A DNA stretch of 64,000 nt from Streptomyces ferrugineus (GTDB taxonomy: Bacteria; Actinomycetota; Actinomycetes; Streptomycetales; Streptomycetaceae), in assembly GCF_015160855.1 (NCBI RefSeq), contig NZ_CP063373.1, positions 8,407,001-8,471,000 of the forward strand, given 5' to 3'. Positions within the stretch are counted from its first letter, which is position 1. Each line of letters opens with the position of its first letter. Under the pieces are notes generated by a model, which was not told the origin of the DNA, ran no database searches, and worked only from the letters and a program-made list of their open reading frames with translations. The position numbers were made by a program, and so were the translations under genes. Of the stretch, positions 27,255 through 37,477 are shown piece by piece.

Positions 27255-27373
27255 TCCTCGGCCTCCCTCAGCTGGCGGTCGATCCGGCGCTCGTGAAGGT
27301 GTCCCACGAGCGCCGGACCCGCGACGAGGACGAAGAGAACCACTACGGCCATGTATTCGAGGAGTGCGTCCAT
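27167..27373 (-). CDS. Small membrane protein antisense to the nrdB end
   Basis: A possible 68-residue protein beginning MDALLEYMAVVVLFVLVAGP, with one strong membrane segment followed by HERRIDRQLREAED and a Ser/Thr-rich tail. Its first 40 codons lie outside nrdB and show the G/C third-position bias of a real gene; the last 29 codons run antisense to nrdB. There is no good ribosome binding site. It could be a genuine small membrane protein or a chance frame. Confidence 0.4.
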   Translation of the reverse strand: MDALLEYMAVVVLFVLVAGPALVGHLHERRIDRQLREAEDQKSSSRSTVPSTATWYADGRRSKKLVSS

Positions 27374-27465
27374 GCCGTAAGTCTCATACGGGCAAGACAC
27401 TCCTGACAGTGGCAGGACTGCCGTACACCCTCGATTTACTGCCACTTCCGAGGCACACTGGCAGC

Positions 27466-28434
27466 ATGCTGAAGAACGTGGCGGCCGTCCTGCTCGACGG
27501 CGTGCACCCCTTCGAACTCGGCGTGGTGTGCGAGGTGTTCGGCCTCGACCGCAGCGACGAGGGCCTGCCCACCTACGATTTCGCCGTCGCCTCGGCCGAG
27601 GGGCCGGTACTGGGCACGCACGTCGGAGGGCTCACCGTCGCCACGCCGCACGGCCTGGAGCGGCTGGAGGAAGCCGACCTGATCGCCGTGCCGGCGGGGG
27701 ACGACTACATCACCCGCGACTATCCGCCCGAGCTGCTGGACGCCCTGGTCAGGGCCGTGGACCGGGGTGCCCGGGTGCTCAGCGTGTGCTCCGGCGTGTT
27801 CGTGCTGGGCGCGGCCGGGCTGCTCGACGGGCGGCGCTGCACTGTGCACTGGCGGCACGCCGGGGAACTGTCGCGACGGCACCCGAGGGCGATCATCGAG
27901 CCGGACGTGCTCTACGTCGACGAGGGGCCGGTGGTCACCAGCGCCGGCACCGCCGCCGGCATCGACGCCTGTCTGCACATCGTGCGCCAGGAGCAGGGGC
28001 CCGAGGTCGCCAACAAGATCGCCCGGCGCATGGTGGTGCCGCCGCACCGGGACGGCGGGCAGGCCCAGTACATCGAGCGCCCGCTGCCCCGCTCCCAGTG
28101 CGACACGGTCGGCGAGGTGCTGGCCTGGATGGAGCGTCACCTCGACGAGGACGTCACCGTCGAGCAGCTCGCCGAGCGCGCCCTCATGTCGCCGCGCACC
28201 TTCGCCCGCCGCTTCCAGCAGGAGACCGGCACCACGCCCTACCGCTGGATCCTGCGCCAACGGGTACTGCTGGCACAGCAGTTGCTGGAGGCGACGGACG
28301 AGACGGTGGACGCGATCGCGGGCCGAACGGGATTCGGCACCGCGGCCGCGCTGCGCCATCAGTTCGTACGGTCGCTGGGGACGACGCCGAACGCCTACCG
28401 GCGGACGTTCCAGGGCCCCGGGGCGGCCGCCTGA
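27466..28434 (+). CDS. nrdS: AraC-family regulator NrdS (DJ-1/PfpI plus AraC HTH)
   Basis: A 322-residue GlxA-type regulator: an N-terminal DJ-1/PfpI-like domain (LSVCSGVFVLGAAGLLDGRR near 105-124 includes the nucleophile-elbow cysteine) and a C-terminal pair of AraC helix-turn-helix motifs (VEQLAERALMSPRTFARRFQ near 229-248; VDAIAGRTGFGTAAALRHQF near 281-300). In S. coelicolor the third gene of the B12-controlled nrdABS operon is an AraC-like gene, nrdS, of unclear role; this gene is in the same place, 211 bases after nrdB. ATG 27466 is chosen. It ends 1 base from the convergent P450 gene. Confidence 0.88.
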   Translation: MLKNVAAVLLDGVHPFELGVVCEVFGLDRSDEGLPTYDFAVASAEGPVLGTHVGGLTVATPHGLERLEEADLIAVPAGDDYITRDYPPELLDALVRAVDRGARVLSVCSGVFVLGAAGLLDGRRCTVHWRHAGELSRRHPRAIIEPDVLYVDEGPVVTSAGTAAGIDACLHIVRQEQGPEVANKIARRMVVPPHRDGGQAQYIERPLPRSQCDTVGEVLAWMERHLDEDVTVEQLAERALMSPRTFARRFQQETGTTPYRWILRQRVLLAQQLLEATDETVDAIAGRTGFGTAAALRHQFVRSLGTTPNAYRRTFQGPGAAA

Positions 28435-28435
28435 G

Positions 28436-29815
28436 CTACTGCCTGGCCACCGGCCTGAGCAGCAGCGTGTGCGGGTGCAGGGTGATGCCCACCCGGGTGG
28501 CGTCGTTCGAGCCGGGCACCTGCTCGAAGCGGTACTCGGCGGACAGCGCCGCCGTGATCAGCGTCAGCATCGCCATGGAGAAGTGGTCGCTCGGACACTT
28601 GCGGTTGCCGACGCCGAACGGGCTCATGGCGTATTTCGGCACCTCCTTGGCGCGTTCGGGAAGCCAGCGATCGGGGTCGAACTCGAGGTGGTGGCCGTAC
28701 GACTTCGCATCGCGCTGGATGGCGTAGGGGCTGTAGACGATGTCGGCCCCGGCCGGAATGCGATAGCCACCGAGTGATGTGTCGGTCACCGCCCGTCGTG
28801 TCAGAATCCAGATCGCGGGGCGCAGCCGTATCGCCTCCACGACGACATTGTTGGTGTGCCGCAGGCCGCGGACGTCCTCGAATGCCACGGGCCGGCCGCC
28901 GGTGACGGATTCGACCTCCGTGCGCACCTTGTCGGCGTGTTCCGGGTGTTCCGCGAGCACTTGGAGCAGCCACAAGATCGTGGACGCCACGGTTTCGGTG
29001 CCGGCGGTGAATATCGCGACGACCTGGTCGTGGATCTCCTGCTCCCCGATGGGGTCGCCATTCTCGTCCTTCGCCTCCAGCAATGCCGTCAGCAAATCGT
29101 CCGGCTTTTGACCGGATGCGCGGCGTTCGGCGACGACCTCGTCGACCAGGAGATGAAAATCGGCCAGGGCGCCGTTGAACGCGCGGTTGGCGGGGAGCGG
29201 CAGGTTGTAAAGCGGCCCGAGCGGGATCACCATCCGCCGGTACATGCCGCGGAAGAGGGTGTCGAGCGCGGCGCACAGCCGGTCGGCCCGCTCGTCCATG
29301 TAGGCGCCGCGCAGCAGACAGCGGGCGACGATCCGCACGGCGATCCGGAAGGACTCGGCGGTGCAGTCGACGGTCTCGCCGGGCTTCCAGCGCTCGGTCA
29401 GCGCATGCGCCTCCTCCGCCATGATCGGCCCGTAGGCGGGGATCGCGTCGAGCCGGAAGGCCGGCTGGAGGGTGCGCCGCTGACGCCGGTGCCGGGGGCC
29501 GTTGGCGGTGGCCACGCCCTCCTTGCCGAGCAGGCTCTCCAGGGACTCCCACAGCGGCCCGGCGATCTCGAAGTCGGTGCTCAGCGCCAGCGCGCCGGTC
29601 AGGTCCGGCGTGGTGACGGCGTACACCGTCTTCGGTCCGAGCTTGATCCGCACGACGTCGCCGTGGTCGCGGAGCGCCGCCATGAAGGCCAGCGGATCGC
29701 GGACCAGCTTCCAGCCGTGGCCGAGAAGCGGAACCGCACCGCCGGCGAGCGGCGGTTCGCGCAGCTCCGGCGGCGCGGGGGGCCGGGCCTCGGGGCGGAC
29801 GGACTCGATGGTCAT
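28436..29815 (-). CDS. cyp170A1: Cytochrome P450 CYP170A1-type, albaflavenone synthase
   Basis: A 459-residue P450. The I-helix is [18 protein letters not shown] (AGTET near 250-254), the ExxR is within EAIRLRP near 309-315, and the haem loop is [13 protein letters not shown] near 402-414 with its cysteine ligand. CYP170A1 oxidises epi-isozizaene in two steps to albaflavenone, an earthy sesquiterpene antibiotic. Its ATG overlaps the stop codon of the terpene synthase gene (ATGA), the same two-gene operon known from S. coelicolor. The identity is inferred from that pairing as well as from the P450 motifs. Confidence 0.9.
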   Translation of the reverse strand: MTIESVRPEARPPAPPELREPPLAGGAVPLLGHGWKLVRDPLAFMAALRDHGDVVRIKLGPKTVYAVTTPDLTGALALSTDFEIAGPLWESLESLLGKEGVATANGPRHRRQRRTLQPAFRLDAIPAYGPIMAEEAHALTERWKPGETVDCTAESFRIAVRIVARCLLRGAYMDERADRLCAALDTLFRGMYRRMVIPLGPLYNLPLPANRAFNGALADFHLLVDEVVAERRASGQKPDDLLTALLEAKDENGDPIGEQEIHDQVVAIFTAGTETVASTILWLLQVLAEHPEHADKVRTEVESVTGGRPVAFEDVRGLRHTNNVVVEAIRLRPAIWILTRRAVTDTSLGGYRIPAGADIVYSPYAIQRDAKSYGHHLEFDPDRWLPERAKEVPKYAMSPFGVGNRKCPSDHFSMAMLTLITAALSAEYRFEQVPGSNDATRVGITLHPHTLLLRPVARQ

Positions 29816-30897
29816 AGCTCACCTGCCGCTTCGTTGTCGACGTACGGGGGCGTGGACCGGTCGTCCCAGCTTTCGACCCGGTAGCGACCGGACTCGTGGT
29901 GGAACCAGTAGACCGAGCTGAACCAGTTGCGCATATTGCCGACGCAGACGCGCACGGTGGCGCCGAGTTCCTTTCCGTACAGCGTGCCGTCGGCCAGGGA
30001 GTCGGCGAATTCGAGGGCCTCGCACTCGGCGACGAGAAAATCGGAGACGCAGTCCTCGACGCGCCGTCTGACTTCCGTCACCGTCTCTTCGAGAGTCAGC
30101 CCCTTGTGGGTGATGAGACTGATTCCGAGATTATGGACCTCGTCGCCCGCTATTTCCTTCGGGAAGGAGCACAGGTCGTTGTACCAGGCGGCGAAATCCT
30201 GACTCAGCAGGGCCGCCCGCCGATATGCCGGATGGTTGCGCACGGGGTCCGGGAGTTCCCTTCCGGCGCTCGGCTCCAGCAGGTCGGTCCAGATCGCGTG
30301 CGCGAAGGTGAGCCGACGCAGTTCGAGGTATTCCTCGACCGTGGGAATTCTTCCCTCGACACGGTTGCGGAACTCCTGGTCGTACGCCTCTATCACGGCG
30401 TGGAAGTGCCGGGCGAACCGGGCGTTCCAGGTGCCGGGAAGAAAGGAGTACAGCCGCCCCACGCTGTCCGCGAGCCCCGCGACCAGCGGGTCCTCGTGGT
30501 GCAGATGGTCCCCGGGGGACTCCAGCGCCGCGTGCAGACGGGACTCCAGCCGCCGCCACGCCGCCGGGCGGTGATGGACGATGTCGCGGTCGTGCCGGTC
30601 GTCCCACACGAAGAACCACGCGCTGTAGTCCGCGATCGTCTGGAGGACATCGTCCGGGGCGCCCATGTAGTACCCCGCCATGAGATCGGTGTAGCAAAGG
30701 CCGTCGGCATGGTCCTCGACCTTGTCGGGCGGCATCAGCCGCTTCTCCAGCAGCCAGGTGCGGGTCTTCTCCTGGAGCCGGGGCCAATAGGGATGCAGTC
30801 GCCTGGGAAACGCCGCTTCGATCACCGGCAGGGAGAGCGACGGTGGAACCGGGACCGCCGCCGGTGTCGCTGTGGTGCTGTCTGAGAAAGCATGCAC
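29812..30897 (-). CDS. cyc1: Epi-isozizaene synthase (sesquiterpene cyclase)
   Basis: A 361-residue class I terpene synthase, exactly the length of the S. coelicolor enzyme. The first magnesium motif is DDRHD at residues 99-103 and the second is NDLCSFPKE near 240-248, both identical in place to the known enzyme; RY near the C-terminus is also present. It converts farnesyl diphosphate into epi-isozizaene, which the downstream P450 oxidises. GTG 30897 gives the right length; the bases before it (CTCCCC complement, GGGGAG) provide a ribosome binding site. The 167-base gap to the deformylase gene holds the promoter and a terminator. Confidence 0.95.
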   Translation of the reverse strand: MHAFSDSTTATPAAVPVPPSLSLPVIEAAFPRRLHPYWPRLQEKTRTWLLEKRLMPPDKVEDHADGLCYTDLMAGYYMGAPDDVLQTIADYSAWFFVWDDRHDRDIVHHRPAAWRRLESRLHAALESPGDHLHHEDPLVAGLADSVGRLYSFLPGTWNARFARHFHAVIEAYDQEFRNRVEGRIPTVEEYLELRRLTFAHAIWTDLLEPSAGRELPDPVRNHPAYRRAALLSQDFAAWYNDLCSFPKEIAGDEVHNLGISLITHKGLTLEETVTEVRRRVEDCVSDFLVAECEALEFADSLADGTLYGKELGATVRVCVGNMRNWFSSVYWFHHESGRYRVESWDDRSTPPYVDNEAAGEL

Positions 30898-31014
30898 GAA
30901 CAAACTCCCCTCAGCCGCCTGTCCCCGCACTTCCATTCAGCACCACAACTGACCGTTTTGGGAACGGATTTGCTTCTTTCCTGCATGACATCGAACGGGT
31001 GACGGGCATGCGAA

Positions 31015-31052
31015 CGGCGCCCGGCCGGAAGGGGAAACCTGACCGGGCGCCG
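31015..31052 (-). terminator. Hairpin terminator after peptide deformylase gene
   Basis: CGGCGCCCGG (31015-31024) pairs perfectly with CCGGGCGCCG (31043-31052) across an 18-base A-rich loop, 12 bases past the deformylase stop on the minus strand. Confidence 0.7.
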
Positions 31053-31064
31053 TGCGGAGGGGTC

Positions 31065-31715
31065 TCAGTCGTTGGCGACCACGGCGTAGCGGGGCTCGTT
31101 CTCGGCCATCTGCCGCAGCGCGTCCTTGCGCTCCCGCTTGGAGAGACGGTCGATGTAGAGGTAGCCGTACAGGTGGTCGGTCTCGTGCTGCAGACACCGG
31201 GCGAAGTAGCCGGTGCCGCGCACCTTGATCGGGTTGCCCTTCTCGTCCTGCCCGGTCACCTCGGCGTAGTCGGGGCGGGCGAGCGGCGCGTACGCGGTCG
31301 GCACGGACAGGCAGCCCTCGTTGCTGTCGTCCAGGCGGCGCCGGTCGGCGGGCAGCTCCACGAGCTCGGGGTTGCAGACGACGCCGACGTGCCGTGCGCC
31401 CTGGTCGTCCAGGCAGTCGTAGACGAAGACCTTCAGATCGACGCCGATCTGGTTGGCGGCCAGGCCCACGCCCTCGGCGGTGCGCTGCGAGGCGAACATG
31501 TCCGCGACCAACTGGTCCAGCTCGGCGCCGAACTCGGTGACGTCCTTGCACTCCCTGTGCAGGACCGGGTTCCCCACGACGGTGATCGGCCGCGAGGTGC
31601 CGCGCTCACGCCAGGCGTTCTCGCGCTCCTCCGTGTCCTCGGTGTCGACGACGAATCCCTCGTCGTCCACGGGGAGCACGCCCGCGTGCTGCTGCTCGGT
31701 GTCCTGCTGGGCCAT
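31065..31715 (-). CDS. def: Peptide deformylase
   Basis: A 216-residue deformylase that removes the formyl group from the first methionine of new proteins. All three motifs are present: [10 protein letters not shown] (near 82-91), EGCLSVP (near 131-137) with the metal-binding cysteine, and QHETDHLYG (near 173-181) with two metal histidines and the catalytic glutamate. About 40 extra acidic residues precede the domain, as in other actinobacterial paralogues. It lies between the terpene genes and a TPR protein gene. Confidence 0.95.
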   Translation of the reverse strand: MAQQDTEQQHAGVLPVDDEGFVVDTEDTEERENAWRERGTSRPITVVGNPVLHRECKDVTEFGAELDQLVADMFASQRTAEGVGLAANQIGVDLKVFVYDCLDDQGARHVGVVCNPELVELPADRRRLDDSNEGCLSVPTAYAPLARPDYAEVTGQDEKGNPIKVRGTGYFARCLQHETDHLYGYLYIDRLSKRERKDALRQMAENEPRYAVVAND

Positions 31716-31788
31716 GGCCTACGGATGCCTTCCTGCACAAACAATGAAGCGAAGAGGGTGTGACGCTGATACAGGGTACGGGGAATCC

Positions 31789-32769
31789 TCAGCAGACCTC
31801 TTCGAGATCCCGCCAGTCCCTGGAGTCCGGGCTGTCCGCGACCCATCCGTCCAGCAGCCCCCGGACCAGCGAGGCCGGCGCCGCCACCCCGCACTCCCGC
31901 TCCGGCACCCACAGCTGTCCGTCGGTCCGGTGCCCCAGCGGCCCGGGGTGACCCGGTTCACTGTGGTCATGCGGGTCCAGGTGCTCCCCGTCGCCCTCGT
32001 CCGAGGGCATCCGTGACTCGGAACACATCCGGCACAGCAGCCGCACCGACGACGACCAGTCCTCGGCGGCGAATCCGGCGTCGGCCGCCAGCTGCTCCAG
32101 CGCGTCCCGGTCGGCCTCCGTGGCGGCCTCCAGCAGCACCACCCACGTCGGCACCGGCGACGGCGCCCACAGCTCGATCTCGTCGAAGACGGGGTAGGCG
32201 TGCCCGGACGCCGTGGTCCGCTCGCCGTGCGGGACCCCGTCGTGCAGCACGACCTCGCCCCAGCGCCGCCCGGACGACGGCAGCGGAATCGACAGCACCT
32301 CGATCCGGGCGGGGTCGAGGCGCCGCCCCCACACGACCTCGGCCTCCCCCTCCGGGGACAGCCGTACGGCCGCGCTGCCCAGGTCCATGCCGACCGGCTC
32401 ACCGGAGTCGGTCGCGCCGCCCGGCACCCGCAGCCCGTACGCCTGCCAGGACCGGCGGGCCAGCGGCCAGTCCTGCAGCGCGGTGGCCGCGATGCCGACG
32501 TTCCACCAGTCGGGCGCCCCGGTCTCCCGGTCGAGGAGCGCCACGGCACGCAGTCCGGCCGCCCGGGCCTGTTCCCAGTCGTGCCGGAACTTGTGCAGCA
32601 GCGCGAGGTTGAACCAGGACTCCGAAAGCCAGGGCTCCAGATCGGCGGCCCGCGTCAGCAGCGCGCCCGCGTCCTCGTACCGGCCGTCGCCGATGAGCGT
32701 GAACGCCCGGTCGGTGGCCTGCCGCCAGGAGGCGGAGGGCCGGTGCCGTCCCTTGCCGAAGATCCTCAC
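31789..32769 (-). CDS. Tetratricopeptide-repeat protein
   Basis: A 326-residue protein with two or three TPR-like helical repeats in the first 115 residues (FTLIGDGRYEDAGALLTRAA; ESWFNLALLHKFRHDWEQAR; WWNVGIAATALQDWPLARRS). The remaining 200 residues have acidic and tryptophan-rich stretches with a CRMC pair near 247-250 but no motif I recognise. Conserved Streptomyces proteins of this kind have no assigned function. GTG 32769 is chosen because the sequence before it (arginine-rich) does not look coding. It is separated from the deformylase by 73 bases. Confidence 0.7.
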   Translation of the reverse strand: MRIFGKGRHRPSASWRQATDRAFTLIGDGRYEDAGALLTRAADLEPWLSESWFNLALLHKFRHDWEQARAAGLRAVALLDRETGAPDWWNVGIAATALQDWPLARRSWQAYGLRVPGGATDSGEPVGMDLGSAAVRLSPEGEAEVVWGRRLDPARIEVLSIPLPSSGRRWGEVVLHDGVPHGERTTASGHAYPVFDEIELWAPSPVPTWVVLLEAATEADRDALEQLAADAGFAAEDWSSSVRLLCRMCSESRMPSDEGDGEHLDPHDHSEPGHPGPLGHRTDGQLWVPERECGVAAPASLVRGLLDGWVADSPDSRDWRDLEEVC

Positions 32770-32878
32770 GATTCCCGCCTGCCAGTTCCGTGGAGATGGG
32801 CTGGCTAGTGCTGCCCCCGGACACCCTCTCATTCGCATCCAACCACGTACGGCTGGAAGGGCGCTCATTACCCATGGG

Positions 32879-34120
32879 TTACCCAGCCAAGGGCATCATC
32901 AGACAGTCCCTGGACAGCACCCGTGCGAGCGATTCGACGACCTCGGGCGAGTACTCCCCCGCCGTCCCCAGCCGCAGCTCCTCCAGCGCCTTCAGCGGTC
33001 CGCCGGGACCGGCGTCCCGCGCCTTCTCCTCGTAGGCGTTGACCGCCCGCACGATCCGTGCCGCGAGCGGCTGCTCCGGGCAGGGGTCGGCGAGTCGCTC
33101 CACGACCATCGCGACCTGCGGATTCACCCCCGTCTGCCGTACGACGGCCCCGCCGAGCAGCGCGATCCGCCGCTGCTGCGCGACGGGCAGCGCGGCGGTG
33201 GCCCCGGCCGGCACCGGGTCGACCAGGCTGAGCTGCCCGATGTCGTGCATGAGGGCGGCGTACTCCAGCACGGTGAGCTCGGCCTCGGACAGACCCAGGT
33301 CCCGGCCGACCTCCCGGCTGAGCGCGGCGACCCGCCGGGCGTGTCCGGCCGGGGTGTACCCGGCGATCTCGGTGGCGCGGGCGAGGGAGGCGATGGTCTG
33401 CCGGTAGGTGGTCCGCACGGCGGCGTAGCGGCGGAAGGACATCTGGGTGAGCAGCAGGGGCAGCGAGAAGACGGGCAGCGCCCACAGCCCGGCCACGGCG
33501 ACCGCGAGCGCCATCACCGCGCCCGTCGCGCAGACGGCCGACCCGATGCCGAGGGTCGCCCGCAGCTCGTCCCGCAGCAGCGGCCCGAACGGCCACCGGG
33601 TGCGCGAGTGGGCCAGCGCGGCGGCGAGCAGGGCGTCGCACAGGGACGTGAGGGTGAGGATGCCGAGCAGCAGCAGCGCGTAGGTGGTGCCCCAGCCGTG
33701 GAACGCGCCCTGGTCGAACAGGGGTTGGAAGCAGACGGCGGCGAAGCCGACGGTGAGCACGCGCCGGGCGAGGTGGTCGAGGACGGGGCGGCCGCGCGCG
33801 ATGTGCGGCACGCTGCCGAGCAGCGAGGCGACCACGACGACGCCGATGACCTGCGCGACACCGTGCCGGGTGGGCTCCGAGCCGATCTCCCCCAGCAGGG
33901 CGTACGACAGCGCTGCGGCGGCGCCGAGCGGTGCGGCCTCCCTGCCCTCGGCCCCGGTCCACCGGGTGAGTTCGCCGAGGGTGATGAGGGCGCCGAAGGC
34001 GAGGGCCGTGCCGCGTTCGTCGAGGCCGCCGGGCAGGACGCCGAGCAGGCAGCCCGTGGCGAGGAGGGCGGCGCAGGCGTGGACGAGGGCGAGCAGGACG
34101 GGTGGTCGTGGGCCGCTCAT
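32879..34120 (-). CDS. Membrane HD-domain protein with degenerate GYP region
   Basis: A 413-residue protein with six to seven membrane segments (about 5-220) followed by an HD domain (HARRVAALSREVGRDLGLSE and LEYAALMHDIGQLSLVDP, with the HD pair near 299-300). The later histidines and the GYP loop of an HD-GYP phosphodiesterase are missing: the corresponding stretch reads VVERLADPCPEQPL. It may be a regulator or a weak hydrolase. Its ATG overlaps the stop codon of the upstream HD-GYP gene (ATGA), so the pair is co-translated and may act together. Confidence 0.75.
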   Translation of the reverse strand: MSGPRPPVLLALVHACAALLATGCLLGVLPGGLDERGTALAFGALITLGELTRWTGAEGREAAPLGAAAALSYALLGEIGSEPTRHGVAQVIGVVVVASLLGSVPHIARGRPVLDHLARRVLTVGFAAVCFQPLFDQGAFHGWGTTYALLLLGILTLTSLCDALLAAALAHSRTRWPFGPLLRDELRATLGIGSAVCATGAVMALAVAVAGLWALPVFSLPLLLTQMSFRRYAAVRTTYRQTIASLARATEIAGYTPAGHARRVAALSREVGRDLGLSEAELTVLEYAALMHDIGQLSLVDPVPAGATAALPVAQQRRIALLGGAVVRQTGVNPQVAMVVERLADPCPEQPLAARIVRAVNAYEEKARDAGPGGPLKALEELRLGTAGEYSPEVVESLARVLSRDCLMMPLAG

Positions 34121-35466
34121 CGGTGCGCTCCGGGGACGTCGGCGACCGGCGGCCGGACAGCGGGCGCGGCCGGCTCGTCGGCGGTCACGGCGGGATGCCA
34201 TCCGTACTGGTCGACGGCGCGGACGAGGGCCGTGACCATACGCGGGTCGAACTGCGAGCCCGCGCACTTCTCGAGTTCCCGCAGCGCCACGGGCACCGGC
34301 CGGGCCCGCGAGTAGGAGCGGGTCGACGTCATCGCGTCGAAGGCGTCCGCGACCGCCACCACCCGGGCCGACTCCGGGATCTGAGCTCCGCTCAGCCCGT
34401 AGGGGTACCCGCTGCCGTCCAGCCGTTCGTGGTGGTGCAGCACGGCGGCCCGGGCCTCGCCGAGGAAGGAGATCCCGCGGACCATCTCGTGCCCGTACTC
34501 GGGGTGCAGCTCGATCACCCGGCGCTCCTCGGGCGTCAGCGGCCCGTTCTTGCGCAGCAGCCGGGTGGGCACGCCCAGCTTGCCGACGTCGTGCAGGATC
34601 CCGGCGAAGCGCAGCACCTCGACGCGCTCGTCGGCCAGGCCCAGCTCGCGCGCGATCATCAAGGAGGCCTGCCCGACGCGCTCGCTGTGCCCGCGGGTGT
34701 AGCCGTCCTTGATGTCGACGGCCTGGACGAGCGCCCGGATGGTCGCCTGATGGGCCGCGCGCTCCCGGTGGTACTGGGCGAACGCCCACCACGACACGCA
34801 CATCGGCAGCAGCACGAGCAGCGCGGCGAACGGACCGAAGGGGCTGCGCCACAGCACGGCCATCATCAGCCCGGCCAGCCCGTGCACGGCGATCGGCGCG
34901 AGGGACCGCAGGAACTGCCCCCGCCAGGCACGCCGTACCGGCACTCGCTCGGCCAGCGCCAGGATCCCGCCGTCCAGCACGGTCAGGGTCAGGCAGAACG
35001 CCAGCACGGCGGCGCCGGCGGGCAGCAGCGCGTAGGGGAAGTCGGCGGCCACCACGGCGTCCCGCTCGCCGAGCGCCCAGTGCACCCGGGCGGCCGCCCA
35101 CACCGCGACCATGAGCCGCGCGGCCCGCCACACCCGGCGCAGCGGGCGCGGGTGCCCGGCGACCGGGGCTAGGGCCTGTGTCGGAAGTGGCGCCGTCCGC
35201 CCGGCAGGCGCCACTTCCGACACAGGCCCTAGCAGCGCACCCGGCACCGCGACCAGCGCGGCGGCGGACGGCGGCAGCAGGAAGGCCCCGGCGAGGAGCA
35301 CGGGATAGAACGAGCCGGACAGCCGCTCGCCCCCGGCGTAGAGGGCGGCGAGCAGGGCCACCGCCCACCAGGGGACGGGTGCCGTCGGCACCGCGTGGAC
35401 GCAGTACAGGGCGGCGAGGACCACGCAGAGGACGTAGCCACGTGCCCGTGCGGGTGTCGCCTCCAT
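34117..35466 (-). CDS. Membrane HD-GYP phosphohydrolase, carrying an in-frame element
   Basis: A 449-residue protein with several N-terminal membrane segments and a cytoplasmic HD-GYP domain: DGYTRGHSERV, ILHDVGKLGVP, HPEYGHEM, HHERLDGSGYPYGL and ADAFDAMTS are all intact. Complete HD-GYP domains usually cleave cyclic di-GMP. Between the second and third membrane segments, about residues 79-99 are encoded by a 27-base perfect inverted repeat (35168-35233) that looks like an inserted mobile element; the reading frame is kept. ATG 35466 is chosen for the GGGAGGGG ribosome binding site; a longer start at 35499 is possible. Confidence 0.8.
   Translation of the reverse strand: MEATPARARGYVLCVVLAALYCVHAVPTAPVPWWAVALLAALYAGGERLSGSFYPVLLAGAFLLPPSAAALVAVPGALLGPVSEVAPAGRTAPLPTQALAPVAGHPRPLRRVWRAARLMVAVWAAARVHWALGERDAVVAADFPYALLPAGAAVLAFCLTLTVLDGGILALAERVPVRRAWRGQFLRSLAPIAVHGLAGLMMAVLWRSPFGPFAALLVLLPMCVSWWAFAQYHRERAAHQATIRALVQAVDIKDGYTRGHSERVGQASLMIARELGLADERVEVLRFAGILHDVGKLGVPTRLLRKNGPLTPEERRVIELHPEYGHEMVRGISFLGEARAAVLHHHERLDGSGYPYGLSGAQIPESARVVAVADAFDAMTSTRSYSRARPVPVALRELEKCAGSQFDPRMVTALVRAVDQYGWHPAVTADEPAAPAVRPPVADVPGAHR
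35168..35233. mobile_element. MITE-like palindrome inserted in the HD-GYP gene
   Basis: A perfect 27-base inverted repeat (35168-35194 and 35207-35233) flanks a 12-base centre. Both outer ends contain CTAG (35169-35172 and 35229-35232), with the rest of each arm reading AGGGCCTGTGTCGGAAGTGG outward to inward. Removing one CTAG copy plus the insert takes out 60 bases, exactly 20 codons. Ends at CTAG/TA are typical of IS630/mariner-type elements. No transposase is encoded. Confidence 0.65.
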
Positions 35467-35576
35467 ACGCCCCTCCCAGGCCACGCGCGCTTCAAGCAAC
35501 GGAGCCTAGGGCGGCCGGGGGGAGGTCCGCGGTCTTATGACCGGGGGATTAGCACGTTCGAGTGACGGCCGTGCGT

Positions 35577-35875
35577 TCAGGATTCCTGCGGGGTGGCCGT
35601 GACGTCGTGGTCGGGCACGGCCTGCCCGGAGCGGATCAGGTCGAGCCGCCCCAGCACCTTGGCGCGCAGGTCGGTGGGCACGTCGTCATGGCCGCAGCAC
35701 CGCTTGACCAGCTTCTTCACGGCCTGCTCAAGCCCGTACTTCTCCAGGCACGGCGAGCACTCCTCGAAGTGCTGCTTGAACTTGTCGCGGTCGACATCCG
35801 GCATCTCGCGGTCGAGGAACTCGTAGAGATGATCGAGTACCTCAGAGCAGTCCGTCTCGTGCGGCTCTCCGCAGC

Positions 35876-35879
<4 letters not shown>
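35577..35879 (-). CDS. rsrA: Zinc-containing redox anti-sigma factor RsrA
   Basis: A 100-residue ZAS-family anti-sigma factor. The key residues fall at the same positions as in S. coelicolor RsrA: C11, H37, C41 and C44 (HFEECSPC), with two more cysteines at about 61-62 (RCC). Reduced, zinc-bound RsrA holds SigR; disulfide stress oxidises the cysteines, releases zinc and frees SigR. ATG 35879 overlaps the sigR stop (ATGA). The 85 bases between it and the HD-GYP gene show nothing notable. Confidence 0.95.
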
Positions 35880-36571
<692 letters not shown>

Positions 36572-36795
36572 CTCCTCAAGATTGCGGGCAGGACCGAATC
36601 CGGTCCCACTCGAATCGGAGGATAGACGACGATCCGTCCCCGCCGCCCCTCGAATAGGAGCGGTCCTGGCCGCGTGCAGCACCGTCCAGTCCAGGTCAGT
36701 GCGGCTGCTGCGGGCCGGGCAGAAGGTCGAACCCATGCGGCGGACTTCCTCTCCTACGACGTCTGCGCTGCTCGTTCAGCACCGCTGTCCGCCAC

Positions 36796-36821
36796 AACAG
36801 AGGGCGGGGCCACAACATTCC
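36796..36821 (-). promoter_or_regulatory. Sigma-R-dependent promoter of sigR
   Basis: On the minus strand GGAAT (36821-36817) is followed by exactly 18 bases and GTT (36798-36796), a perfect match to the sigma-R consensus GGAAT-N18-GTT. It lies about 60 bases upstream of the ATG 36736 start for the long SigR' form, giving positive autoregulation. Confidence 0.9.
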
Positions 36822-36828
36822 CCAAGCT

Positions 36829-37476
36829 TTACCCGAGTGACCCGACCCACTTCACGACGGCGTCCGTGACGATCGCCACTGCCTCGTCCTGATCGAGCGG
36901 CGCCCGCTTGGGCACGGCGAACCCGTGATCGCCGTACGGCACCTCGACCAGTTCGTGGTCGCCGTCGGGGAACTCCTCGGGTCTGCCGAACGGATCGTTG
37001 CCGCCCTGGACGACGAGGGTGGGCACCCCGGCGCCGAGCAGCTCGTCGGCGCGGGACTTCTCGGGCCGGCCCGGCGGGTGGAGGGGGAAGCCGAGCGCGA
37101 GCACGGCGTGCGCGCCGAGCTCGACGGCGGTACGGCAGGCGACGCGGGCGCCCGCGCTGCGGCCGCCGGAGATCACCGGCAGCCCGGGCGCGGTGAGCGC
37201 GGGCCACAGGCCCCGCCAGCCGGCGTCCAGCGTCTTCGGCGCGGGCGCCACCTTCTTGCCGGCCACCCGCCAGGGCTGTTCCACGAGGGCGACGGTCACG
37301 CCGTGCGCCGGGAGGACCGCGGCGAGCGCCACCAGGTCCCGCGCCCCGATGCCGCCTCCGGCGCCGTGGCTCACGGCCAGGACCAGCCGTGCCCGGGTCG
37401 CCGGGTGCCAGGTGATGCGGGCGTCCCCCGCGTCCGTGCCAATGATCTCGGTCGTCACGTCAGACTCGGTCGTCAC
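36829..37476 (-). CDS. Alpha/beta hydrolase (KANL3/Tex30-like)
   Basis: A 215-residue alpha/beta hydrolase. The nucleophile elbow is GGRSAGARVA near 103-112, the acid is in QGGNDPFG near 159-166, and the histidine is in YGDHGFAVP near 186-194; an oxyanion-type AVSHGAGGG lies near 34-42. Proteins of this type are small cytoplasmic esterases or acyl hydrolases of unknown substrate. It starts 1 base from the stop codon of the SRAP gene, so the two probably form one unit. Confidence 0.8.
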   Translation of the reverse strand: MTTESDVTTEIIGTDAGDARITWHPATRARLVLAVSHGAGGGIGARDLVALAAVLPAHGVTVALVEQPWRVAGKKVAPAPKTLDAGWRGLWPALTAPGLPVISGGRSAGARVACRTAVELGAHAVLALGFPLHPPGRPEKSRADELLGAGVPTLVVQGGNDPFGRPEEFPDGDHELVEVPYGDHGFAVPKRAPLDQDEAVAIVTDAVVKWVGSLG

Positions 37477-37477
37477 A

